Positions 57,434-64,000 of a stretch of DNA of 64,000 nt are shown piece after piece. A model generated the notes under the pieces. The model worked only from the letters and a program-made list of their open reading frames with translations. It was not told the DNA's origin and did no database searches. Source of the DNA: Pseudoalteromonas tunicata (GTDB lineage Bacteria > Pseudomonadota > Gammaproteobacteria > Enterobacterales > Alteromonadaceae); NCBI RefSeq assembly GCF_002310815.1, contig NZ_CP011032.1:2334001-2398000 (forward strand). The letters run 5' to 3'. The position numbers and the translations under genes are program-made. Within the stretch, counting starts at the first letter, position 1. Every line of letters starts with the position of its first letter.

Positions 57434-57505
57434 GGCTAACGCTCGCATTTGCGGCTGGTTTGAAGCGCAGCGGAAAACCAGTCCGACAACATGCGCTTGT
57501 TAAGC
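57434..57505 (-). other. attC site of the cupin cassette
   Basis: GCTAACGC at the left, GTTAAGC (57499-57505) at the right; inner GGCTGGTTT/AAAACCAGTC arms. About 72 bases. Confidence 0.85.
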
Positions 57506-57522
57506 CTAGCGTTTCAGAGTGG

Positions 57523-57960
57523 CTAGACTATATGGATTTTATATTTTTCAATAAACGCCTGTCTATCTGAGTCAGTAGGTGGATTATCATTTGTGAATCT
57601 GGATATGTCTCTAATAAAACCCTCTGAAGGGCCTGATGGAGCATTGATGACGAGCAAATGACTGTCTGTAATGGCCTTAAAACGCCTTTTTACGTTAGGA
57701 CCTGCAATGACAAGGTCACCTGCATTTGCAACAAATTCGTCGTTTTCTACACCAAACTCAATTTCTCCTGAAATTAGATAAAAGATCTCATCATCAATTT
57801 CATGGAAGTGCCAAGGAGCCTGATTCCCTTTGGGAAGTTTGCTATCAAAAATAGAAACTCTGTTATCAGTATCAGAACCAGATGCAAGAATGGAAGTAAT
57901 TTCACCTTGGTCAAGATTGTATCTTTCGGCATTGCCGGCTTTGACGTGCTTATATCTCAT
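57523..57960 (-). CDS. Cassette gene: cupin-domain protein
   Basis: 145 residues. Cupin motifs PWHFHEIDDEIFYLISGEIEF (metal-ligand His, His, Glu) and AGDLVIAGPNVKRRF. Single-domain cupins have many activities (dioxygenase, isomerase, binding). Start at 57960 (MRYKHVKAG) is preferred over 57981. Substrate unknown. Confidence 0.82.
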   Translation of the reverse strand: MRYKHVKAGNAERYNLDQGEITSILASGSDTDNRVSIFDSKLPKGNQAPWHFHEIDDEIFYLISGEIEFGVENDEFVANAGDLVIAGPNVKRRFKAITDSHLLVINAPSGPSEGFIRDISRFTNDNPPTDSDRQAFIEKYKIHIV

Positions 57961-57985
57961 TTTATATTCCCGATTTATCAAAGAG

Positions 57986-58097
57986 GCTTAACGCTTACAG
58001 CACGCGCCAAATACCGGAACTTTGATTTTGTGCGAGTATTTTCCCGCACAAAATCGAAGTGGAGAGTATTTGGTCGCCGTGCCTGTGATTGTTATGT
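57986..58097 (-). other. attC site of the 58107 cassette
   Basis: CTTAACGC at the left and GTTATGT (58091-58097) at the right. Long complementary arms: CAAATACCGGAACTTTGATT against AATCGAAGTGGAGAGTATTTG, with TGTGCG/CGCACA near the tip. Confidence 0.88.
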
Positions 58098-58106
58098 TTT
58101 TATGCA

Positions 58107-58361
58107 TTATACACGTAGCCTTTTCTGCCATATGTAGAAAAATGGAGCTGACAAAGCAACGAACACAACTGAAGTTGAATATAGGCCAAATAGAGGTTTG
58201 ATAAATATACCTACAGCATGAGCCAGAACAATAACAAACAGTCCTTTGCCGCCGCCAAGCGATGGATCAGATGGATCTACAAAGGCTGTAAATACTGCAA
58301 AAACTAGAGCGATGGCTGCATAAGCAAAGTAACTCCATGTAATGATTTTATCCTTCACCAA
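58107..58361 (-). CDS. Cassette gene: small membrane protein
   Basis: 84 residues, about three hydrophobic segments (YFAYAAIALVFAVFTAF, LFVIVLAHAVGIFI, VVFVALSAPFFYIW). Not recognised. Single gene between two attC sites. Confidence 0.6.
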   Translation of the reverse strand: MVKDKIITWSYFAYAAIALVFAVFTAFVDPSDPSLGGGKGLFVIVLAHAVGIFIKPLFGLYSTSVVFVALSAPFFYIWQKRLRV

Positions 58362-58395
58362 GCTTTACTCCATGCCAGCGAAATTTCACGATTAA

Positions 58396-58473
58396 ACATA
58401 ACGCCCCGCGCATGCGCGCGAACGTGTGAGCGTCGCAGGGGCCGTAGGCCCCGAATGACGCGGATTGTTAGGG
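58396..58473 (-). other. attC site of the 58468 cassette
   Basis: CATAACGC at the left and GTTAGGG (58467-58473) at the right. GC-rich arms, including GCGTCG/CGACGC-like and GGGGCCGTAGGCCCC at the tip. Confidence 0.82.
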
Positions 58474-58752
58474 ATTGGCCGAATGCTGCTGTTTAATTTT
58501 TGCATAACAAAACTCGCATACAAGACTGAAATTATTAAATGCTCTGAACGCTTCAGTCATTTCACCTTCGCTAAGAAAAAACTCCTCACAAGCACCACAC
58601 CAAGCTTGCAAGTCATCAGGCTCGGGGCTGTTTTCAACGAAACCCAAAACACCTTCTGTTTTCTGCAACAAATGGCAACATACGACAGCAGAGTTCACCG
58701 TACCATGTGTACCGCATTTTATGGTTGGATTATCAGTCTGAGCCATCATCAT
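58468..58752 (-). CDS. Cassette gene: Cys-rich putative zinc-binding protein
   Basis: 94 residues (or 92 from a later Met). CGTHGTVNSAVVCCHLL, WCGACEEFF and LVCEFCYAKIK form two or three CxxC-type pairs, so a zinc-ribbon-like fold is likely. Similar proteins are recalled as conserved hypotheticals. Its stop lies in attC. Confidence 0.65.
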   Translation of the reverse strand: MMMAQTDNPTIKCGTHGTVNSAVVCCHLLQKTEGVLGFVENSPEPDDLQAWCGACEEFFLSEGEMTEAFRAFNNFSLVCEFCYAKIKQQHSANP

Positions 58753-58843
58753 CCCTAACGCCCAAATTTAGCGCGGAAAGCCGCGCAGCGGGTTGACGTC
58801 GCAGCCAGCGCTTTTTGCTGGCGATAAAATTTGTTTGTTATGT
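58753..58843 (-). other. attC site of the 58838 cassette
   Basis: CCTAACGCCCAAATTT at the left and AAATTTGTTTGTTATGT at the right; complementary inner arms CAAATTT/AAATTTG and CAGCG/CGCTG. Confidence 0.85.
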
Positions 58844-59095
58844 GTTTTTACTTTTGTCTCTGCGACCTAGCCAACTCCACGTTAATTTGGCCGTAATCAC
58901 TGACAAAATAAAACTGAATGGCACAATTACTAATAAACCCACCAATCCGAGCCCATAATCTTCAGAAAGCGCCTCTCTATTTGGCGCACCTACTTTTTCC
59001 ATATGCAGCTCTATGTACCATTCACTAATCAAATGCTCAAAGCAAATGAAGCTAAATACCAGTACAGCCAAACTTATAAATATTCTTAGAATCAT
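58838..59095 (-). CDS. Cassette gene: 2-TM membrane protein
   Basis: 85 residues from the ATG at 59095 (the longer frame reads through the upstream attC). Two TM helices (LRIFISLAVLVFSFICF and GLVGLLVIVPFSFILSVI) and a basic tail (WLGRRDKSKNT). Not recognised. Confidence 0.6.
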   Translation of the reverse strand: MILRIFISLAVLVFSFICFEHLISEWYIELHMEKVGAPNREALSEDYGLGLVGLLVIVPFSFILSVITAKLTWSWLGRRDKSKNT

Positions 59096-59101
59096 AGAAA
59101 C

Positions 59102-59203
59102 ACATAACGCCTGCCACAGCGGTGAGTTAAACTGGCAGTTTTTGTGCGGTTCCTTGCACAAAAAGTGACAGTTTGACGAGTCCGTTGCTGGCACTTGTTA
59201 TGT
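59102..59203 (-). other. attC site of the DUF4274-like cassette
   Basis: ATAACGCCTGCCA at the left and TGGCACTTGTTATGT at the right (GTTATGT 59197-59203). Arms AAACTG/CAGTTT and GTGC/GCAC. The right box contains CTTGTTAT, the sequence complementary to the IS110 RNA guide. Confidence 0.88.
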
Positions 59204-59632
59204 GCTTGCACCGTTGACCTCCTGATATAGTACAGAAGGAATACCTGCCTTTTTGTATTTGTATTGAGTGAGCTTATTAATATCAGGTTTAAAGCTAACT
59301 TGACCACAAGCATAAACGTTATTTGTTAAGTTTTGGACAATCAGTTCACAAAAATCTGCCCATTCATTGTTATATTCGTTTCGTTCTACTTCTTTGAGAA
59401 AGTAACTCATTCCTCCGGCTAACCAAAAGAGAGTAAGAGCAGTACCCAAATCACAGTACTCATTAATTGCAATCGCGGTAGGTAATTTCATACCTTCATT
59501 CCAATTATATGAGATAGCACATTGCTGAAGAAAGCATGGGTTACTCGATGCTTTTGCAATAGAAACGATCTTATCAATATCTTCTTCATATTGAATTTGA
59601 TCTATTTGTTTTTTCTCGATTTCACTAATCAT
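59198..59632 (-). CDS. Cassette gene: DUF4274-like protein
   Basis: 144 residues from the ATG at 59632. SYNWNEGMKLPTAIAINEYCDLGTALTLFWLAGG is the recalled DUF4274 signature (WNWDDG..P..I....CDLGTAL.LFW). Function unknown; DUF4274 proteins are often near polymorphic-toxin immunity genes, so an immunity-like role is one guess. First cassette with a clear gene. Confidence 0.7.
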   Translation of the reverse strand: MISEIEKKQIDQIQYEEDIDKIVSIAKASSNPCFLQQCAISYNWNEGMKLPTAIAINEYCDLGTALTLFWLAGGMSYFLKEVERNEYNNEWADFCELIVQNLTNNVYACGQVSFKPDINKLTQYKYKKAGIPSVLYQEVNGAST

Positions 59633-59638
59633 GGGTGC

Positions 59639-59746
59639 ACATAACGCCCGCAACACCGGACGGATTTGAGTTGGCTGCGGTTTTGCGGCCCTTTTGCAAA
59701 AACGAAGACAGCTTAAATACGGTCCGCGTGCTTGCGTTTGTTAGTT
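59639..59746 (-). other. attC site of the first (gene-less) cassette
   Basis: CATAACGCCCGC at the left and GCGTTTGTTAGTT at the right (GTTAGTT 59740-59746). Arms ACCGGAC...GGTCCG, ATTTGAG...TTAAAT and a TTTTGCGGCCCTTTTGCAAAA tip. Confidence 0.85.
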
Positions 59747-59884
59747 GGCGAACACAAGATGGTTGGTTGAACCACTTTGCGAGCGCTAGCGAAGCCACTG
59801 CCTGATAGAAATTAATATTAACCTGTAATAACCCGCCGAATCCACACAGCTTTAACGGATGCGACAGGAACAAAACTGCCTAAT
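59747..59884 (-). other. First cassette, no convincing gene
   Basis: About 138 bases between the attC at 59639 and the attI junction near 59884. The only frame (starting 59873, MFLSHPLKLCGFGG...) runs straight through attC instead of ending in its box as the other cassette genes do, so it is not convincing. This may be a gene-less or promoter-carrying cassette. Confidence 0.5.
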
Positions 59885-59985
59885 TGTTAAACGATTAAAT
59901 ACTTTCCGACAACGATTTGAATATAAAATTAAACGTGTAGATAAACCCGATACATTACTTCTTAGAGCCCACTAACGCTTATTCG
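59878..59985 (-). other. Probable attI region
   Basis: The last cassette-type core is GCCTAAT at 59878-59884, expected to be GCCTAAC. On the minus strand this reads ATTAGGC instead of GTTRRRY. It is followed by TGTTAAAC and AT-rich sequence without arms of an attC. Location between intI and the first cassette supports attI; its limits are not visible. Confidence 0.5.
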
Positions 59986-60000
59986 ACGGAACTTTCCGTA
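59986..60000 (+). promoter_or_regulatory. Operator-like motif ACGGANNTTTCCGTA, copy 1
   Basis: ACGGAACTTTCCGTA, a near-palindrome (outer TACGGA/TCCGTA type). Identical to the copies at 60008 and 60110 except for two central bases. Confidence 0.6.
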
Positions 60001-60007
60001 TTTAAAA

Positions 60008-60022
60008 ACGGACTTTTCCGTA
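60008..60022 (+). promoter_or_regulatory. Operator-like motif ACGGANNTTTCCGTA, copy 2
   Basis: ACGGACTTTTCCGTA. Starts 22 bases (two helical turns) after copy 1, so two dimers could bind the same face of the DNA. Confidence 0.6.
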
Positions 60023-60073
60023 GTTGTAAATTTATTTGGCAATACATTAACCAAAAAACTCACTACAGACAAC

Positions 60074-60099
60074 ACGTTATAAAATTAATTTTATAACGT
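60074..60099. repeat. Perfect 26-bp palindrome upstream of intI
   Basis: A 13-base half, ACGTTATAAAATT, is followed at once by its exact reverse complement. Each half contains GTTATAA, which has the form of an integrase core box (GTTRRRY). It lies between the operator-like motifs and the intI promoter. Confidence 0.9.
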
Positions 60100-60109
60100 T
60101 AAGTGAAAA

Positions 60110-60124
60110 TACGGAAACATCCGT
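60110..60124 (-). promoter_or_regulatory. Operator-like motif ACGGANNTTTCCGTA, copy 3 (inverted)
   Basis: On the minus strand ACGGATGTTTCCGTA. Its right edge is 14 bases upstream of the intI -35 box. Confidence 0.6.
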
Positions 60125-60138
60125 CTAACAAGAGCGGC

Positions 60139-60172
60139 TTGACATTTTTTGAATAACTGTATACTTAAACAG
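60139..60172 (+). promoter_or_regulatory. intI promoter with LexA-type box
   Basis: TTGACA at 60139-60144 and TATACT at 60160-60165 (15-bp spacer). CTGTATACTTAAACAG at 60157-60172 matches the gammaproteobacterial LexA consensus CTGT-N8-ACAG and covers the -10 box. SOS control of integrase genes is well known in Vibrio and mobile integrons. Confidence 0.85.
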
Positions 60173-60194
60173 TGGTTATTAGTGGAGTATAAAA

Positions 60195-61156
60195 ATGCCA
60201 ACGCAATCACCTTTTTTAGACTTCGTAACTGAAGAGATGTACAAACGCCGCTATGCTAAGCGCACGGTGGAAACGTATTTACATTGGATCCGTTTTTATA
60301 TTTTATTTCATAAAAAGCGGCACCCTAAAGACTTAGCGGAGCAACATGTAGATCAATTTTTAACCTACCTTGCAGTCAATCGGCATGTTGCAGTGCAAAC
60401 ACAAGCATTGGCACTAAATGCACTCAGTTTTTTGTATAAAGAGATTTTACAGCGGCCGTTATCACTTAACCTTAATTTTAATCAATCAAGTAAGCCGAGA
60501 AAACTGCCTGTTGTATTAACCAAAGACGAAATCAAACGTCTGTTAAGAGAAATTGATCCTGGCTATTTGCTACTGGCGCAATTGTTATATGGTAGCGGTT
60601 TGCGGTTAATGGAGGCGGTGCGGTTACGGGTTGCGGCCATTGATTTTGATTACCTATCCATCATGGTAAAGGTGGTAAGCACCGTCGGGTGACCTTAGCG
60701 CCTGAGCTGGTGCCGGCATTAAAACGCCAAACTTCCTTGGTCGAGGCTTATTATCAGCAAGATCTGGAAACTGCAGATTATGCTGGGGTTTGGTTACCTT
60801 TTGCTTTAGCCCGAAAATATCCCAGTGCGCCAAAAGAGCTTGGCTGGCAGTATTTATTTCCATCCGGCAAACTAAGCATTGATCCTGATTCTACATTGCT
60901 GCGTCGCCATCATATTGATGAGTCAGGTTTGCAAAAGGCAGTCAAGAGTGCCTCCCGCAAAGCGGCTATCGGCAAGCATGTTAGCTGCCACACTTTACGC
61001 CACTCTTTCGCCACCCACTTGTTACAAGCGGGTATGGATATCCGCACTGTGCAAGAGCAGCTAGGGCATTCCGATGTAAAAACCACGCAAATTTATACTC
61101 ATGTGCTAAAGCAAGGAGGCAATGCCGTGCAAAGCCCACTATCGCAACTACTGTAA
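60195..61156 (+). pseudogene. intI: Integron integrase, frameshifted
   Basis: Tyrosine recombinase that inserts and excises cassettes. N-terminal part (to 60692): SAM-like DNA-binding domain and GSGLRLMEAVRLRV with catalytic Arg. C-terminal part in another frame (from about 60662): the IntI-specific patch ([32 protein letters not shown]), [27 protein letters not shown] with catalytic Tyr. At the join IMV meets [15 protein letters not shown] where related integrases have two or three extra residues. A 10-base deletion would explain both shift and loss. GGAG ribosome site before the ATG. Probably inactive. Confidence 0.92.
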
Positions 61157-61500
61157 GCTAACCTAAAGCTTGTAACAGACTCGCTAAGTAAGGAGTTTTA
61201 GTCATTCATAGTAAGTGAGAAGCGCAAACAACATGATCTTTACGTTGTACACATACTTAAGGACTGTCAATCTTAATGAATTTAAAACAACAACTTAAAT
61301 AATACGGTTTTTACCAAAATTAGTCTGTTCTGATCTTTTTTTGCCTTTGATCATAAAAAGTAACACTTAACTTCAACCCCTATTTCACATTTTTAAATGC
61401 GATAATCAGCAAGGTTACTGATAAACTTCATAATAGACAATAAGATACAAATCTGATTTTCTTACAACTTATTACAAGCACACTATTTTATACCGATGAA

Positions 61501-61547
61501 AAAGCGGCCGAGCTTTGCTCGCCTTCGCAAGCAGGCTTGCACCTACA
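61501..61547. repeat. REP-like element 1
   Basis: Two adjoining hairpins, CGAGC-TTT-GCTCG and GCAAGC-AG-GCTTGC, followed by ACCTACA. The same unit recurs at 61950 and 62344. It resembles REP/BIME sequences of Pseudomonas-like genomes (GCAAGC..GCTTGC..CTAC). Bases 61157-61500 hold no recognisable gene. Confidence 0.75.
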
Positions 61548-61552
61548 ACCAA

Positions 61553-61880
<328 letters not shown>

Positions 61881-61923
61881 TAAAAGCAATTGTTGATGTG
61901 AAAACGAGTAATGCTGTTAAATA

Positions 61924-61995
61924 GCTGTCGAGCTAAAGCTCGACCTATAAAAGCGGCCGAGCTGCGCTCGCCTTCGCAAGCAGGCTTGCACCTAC
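61924..61995. repeat. REP-like element 2
   Basis: Hairpin GTCGAGCT-AA-AGCTCGAC, then CGAGC-TGC-GCTCG and GCAAGC-AG-GCTTGC and ACCTACA: a compound of three hairpins. Confidence 0.75.
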
Positions 61996-62003
61996 AAAAA
62001 TAT

Positions 62004-62275
62004 CAAAGCTCACGCCGATGCCAACAATTCCCCCTTAAATCAAACCTGAAAAAATAGATTTGATGAATAATGCGCGACAGGAAGTCGAGCAAGCCATGCT
62101 AAGGGATGGATGCCGCCTCATGGCGGTTATGGTTCACATCAAATGTATTTTTGAACTGTCGTTTGCCTATTTTTTGAAAATCTGGGGTGCCAAGGGGAGA
62201 CCGGCGCTAGCCTACCCTTGACTGCCGTTGCCAGTGCGACAACAACAATGCTAATTTAAAAAGCGGTTTTTAAAA
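62004..62275. repeat. Noncoding duplicated unit, copy 2
   Basis: Second copy of 61553-61880 with short ACA tract (3 units, 62239-62247) and a few indels, including loss of the stretch before the GGGGAGACCGGCG motif. Confidence 0.8.
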
Positions 62276-62313
62276 CTAAACACAGTTATTGATTTGAAAA
62301 CGGCTTTTTAAAA

Positions 62314-62386
62314 GCTGTCGGGCTAAAGCCCAACCTTCAAAACCGGCCAAGCTTTGCTCGCCTTCGCAAGCAGGCTTGCACCTACG
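62314..62386. repeat. REP-like element 3
   Basis: GTCGGGCT-AA-AGCCCAAC, then AAGC-TTT-GCTCG (one side mutated) and GCAAGC-AG-GCTTGC, ACCTAC. It ends about 155 bases before the peptidase gene; nothing else is seen in that gap apart from its promoter-sized AT-rich sequence. Confidence 0.7.
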
Positions 62387-62540
62387 ATAAAATCAAAAGC
62401 TTGTACCCACAACACCAGTACCCATCGCAGATTTTATACAAAATATCCCACTGCCATTGCCTAAAGCGCAGTGCGCCTTTAAGCTAGATGCTTGAATCTT
62501 TCTCTTTTTTCAATTCATCAATTAATTCAAAGGCAAATAC

Positions 62541-63476
62541 ATGACTCAAGTTTCGACAATTGGCACTTCTGGTGTGAAATGGGGCGATAGCGAAAAACAG
62601 CAATGGTTAGCGTTACAAGCGGTTAAACGCAGTTATTTTGCTGATGTGGTGAGCCAAATTGACGCACTGGGGAGTGAGTTTTCGGTCGAACAATATGGTC
62701 AGCTGTGCTATCCCGAGCTTGCACCTGCAACCACTGAATATCCGTTATTTGTGCTCAAACCAAAAAGCTGGCAAACCGATAAACCGACTGTATTAGTCAC
62801 CGGTGGTGTGCATGGCTACGAAACCAGTGGCGTGCATGGTGCGCTCGCGTTTGCCAAAACCGCAGCAGCGCAGTACAGCCAAGCATTTAACTTGGTTATT
62901 GCGCCCTGTGTTAGCCCGTGGGGTTATGAAACCATCAATCGTTGGAATCCAACAGCAACAGACCCAAATCGCTCGTTTTATGCCAATAGCCCAGCGCAAG
63001 AGTCGGCTGCGCTAATGAAAATGGTCAATGAGTTAGGTGTTGAATTACTCGCACATTTTGATTTACACGAAACAACCGACTCCGATAATACTGAATTTCG
63101 CCCTGCTCTTGCTGCGCGTGATGCACAGACCCATGATAACTGGAATATTCCTGATGGTTTTTATTTAGTGGGCGATAGCGAAAACCCACAAGCTGAGTTT
63201 CAAGCGGCCATTATTAACGCCGTTGCGACGGTCACGCACATTGCCCCTGCTGACGAAAACGGCGAAATTATTGGCGCGCCACTTGAGCAATTAGGTGTGA
63301 TTAATTATGCCAAAACAAAGCTGGGTTTATGCGGCGGTTTAAGCAATGCAATGTATAAAACCACCACCGAAGTTTACCCGGATAGCGCAACGGCAACTCC
63401 GCAAGAATGCATTGCAGCGCAAGTCATGGTGATCACCAGCGGGCTTGACTTTATATTGGCGCAACATAACGCTTAA
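62541..63476 (+). CDS. M14-family metallocarboxypeptidase-like protein
   Basis: 311 residues, cytosolic. Zinc motifs VTGGVHGYETSGVHGAL (HxxE) and LAHFDLHETTD (third ligand His) resemble the M14 / succinylglutamate desuccinylase-aspartoacylase group; NRSFYANSPAQESAALM follows the usual DPNR motif (here DPNRSF). Could be a peptidase or deacylase. CAAAGG ribosome site. A terminator follows. Confidence 0.8.
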   Translation: MTQVSTIGTSGVKWGDSEKQQWLALQAVKRSYFADVVSQIDALGSEFSVEQYGQLCYPELAPATTEYPLFVLKPKSWQTDKPTVLVTGGVHGYETSGVHGALAFAKTAAAQYSQAFNLVIAPCVSPWGYETINRWNPTATDPNRSFYANSPAQESAALMKMVNELGVELLAHFDLHETTDSDNTEFRPALAARDAQTHDNWNIPDGFYLVGDSENPQAEFQAAIINAVATVTHIAPADENGEIIGAPLEQLGVINYAKTKLGLCGGLSNAMYKTTTEVYPDSATATPQECIAAQVMVITSGLDFILAQHNA

Positions 63477-63524
63477 GTTTTAGATCTTACCCTTAAGGTC
63501 TTAAACGCTTAATCTTAGAACACA

Positions 63525-63549
63525 GGGCGCTATTGCAAGCGCCCTTTTT
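63525..63549 (+). terminator. Intrinsic terminator between convergent genes
   Basis: GGGCGCT at 63525-63531 pairs with AGCGCCC at 63538-63544, then TTTTT. Confidence 0.88.
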
Positions 63550-63555
63550 GCTCAG

Positions 63556-64000
63556 TTACTTCGCCCATTTTAAGCTGACTTGTAATTGATGTGTGCCACC
63601 ATCAAGGGGCACGGTTACTTTGTGGTCTTGGCATTGTAATTTAACCCCATCGAGCTCGGCGCATATTTCGTTTTTCTTACCAGTGGTGTGTTGTTCCACA
63701 GTGACTTTATAAGCGGTATTTTGCACAAAAATACTGGCCTCAAACCCTGGCCACTTCGCAGGAATACACGGCGCAATCATTAAATTATCGCCCTCGCGGG
63801 TAATGCCTAAAATTCCTTCGACGGCTGCGCGGTGCATCCAACTTGCCGCACCCGTGGACCACGTCCAGCCGCCGCGCCCAACATAGGGTGCGACTGAATA
63901 CACATCTGCCGCCAATACATAAGGTTCAACTTTATAAGTATGTGCTGCACTTGGGCTATTTGAATGGTTAATGGGGTTGAGCATGGCAAATAAATCACAG
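63556..64000 (-). CDS. GH94-type glycoside phosphorylase, C-terminal part
   Basis: The frame is open to the window edge, so this is the 3' end only (at least 147 residues). FAMLNPINHSNSP, YKVEPYVLAADVYS, GRGGWTWSTGAASWMHRAAVEGILGI and IAPCIPAKWPGF are the conserved end of cellobiose/chitobiose phosphorylases (glycosyltransferase 36 family). These split a beta-linked disaccharide with phosphate. Which disaccharide cannot be told from this part. Given the GlcNAc genes elsewhere in the window, N,N'-diacetylchitobiose is one option; cellobiose and laminaribiose are others. Confidence 0.85.
   Translation of the reverse strand, partial: CDLFAMLNPINHSNSPSAAHTYKVEPYVLAADVYSVAPYVGRGGWTWSTGAASWMHRAAVEGILGITREGDNLMIAPCIPAKWPGFEASIFVQNTAYKVTVEQHTTGKKNEICAELDGVKLQCQDHKVTVPLDGGTHQLQVSLKWAK

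Noticed and set aside
59625..59873. 82-codon frame in the first cassette
   Set aside because: It reads through the whole attC and into the next cassette, unlike genuine cassette genes here, and has no recognisable family.

Overview
The window looks like the chromosome of a Pseudoalteromonas-type marine gammaproteobacterium. Base composition is AT-rich. The gene set is typical of that group: GlcNAc catabolism, isocitrate dehydrogenase with AceK, ccoNOQP-fixH-ccoIS with an FNR-type regulator, uspE, ttcA, and small lineage families such as DUF2986, DUF2987 and DUF3083. This placement is inferred from gene content only. No rRNA or tRNA gene was recognised.

Layout: (1) 1-11.1 kb is amino-sugar and cell-wall salvage. 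A divergent AraC regulator faces an operon of MFS transporter, ROK kinase and a frameshifted GH20 hexosaminidase. Next come a solute-binding protein, an AmiD-like amidase, and a tightly overlapping anmK-pxpA-pxpB-pxpC operon. (2) 11.1-29.9 kb is core metabolism and housekeeping: a nucleotide pyrophosphatase-like enzyme, an RhlE-type helicase, aceK, an HD-GYP sensor joined to an unusual icd, a YeeN-type YebC protein, Lpp beside an L,D-transpeptidase, and ppnP. (3) 30.2-40.2 kb is the cbb3 oxidase and its assembly genes, then fnr, uspE and ttcA; ttcA is followed by a heptamer tandem repeat. (4) 40.2-43.9 kb holds DUF2987, Bax-like, NlpC/P60-like and dgt genes.

(5) 43.9-61.2 kb is a chromosomal integron. 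An intI integrase gene, broken by a frameshift, sits at the right end under a LexA-type box. About 14 cassettes run leftward on the minus strand, separated by attC sites. Cassette products include a TIR-like protein coupled to a DUF4231/SLATT membrane protein, a second TIR-like protein, a DUF4062 protein, a cupin, an isochorismatase-like hydrolase and many small membrane or secreted proteins. The array is heavily invaded: two defective IS1182-like copies, one relic and one MITE all sit at the same position of attC sites; an IS110-family element sits at the other end of an attC; and an IS10-like element splits the DUF4062 gene.

(6) 61.2-64 kb has duplicated noncoding units with REP-like hairpins and a CAA microsatellite, an M14-type peptidase, and the 3' end of a GH94-type phosphorylase.

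The strongest candidates for something new are: the IS110 element whose upstream RNA carries a complement of the attC end; the attC-specific IS1182/MITE family; the TIR-SLATT cassette; three copies of a 15-bp operator-like motif upstream of intI; and an AceK-linked isocitrate dehydrogenase that has lost all five canonical NADP-specificity residues.
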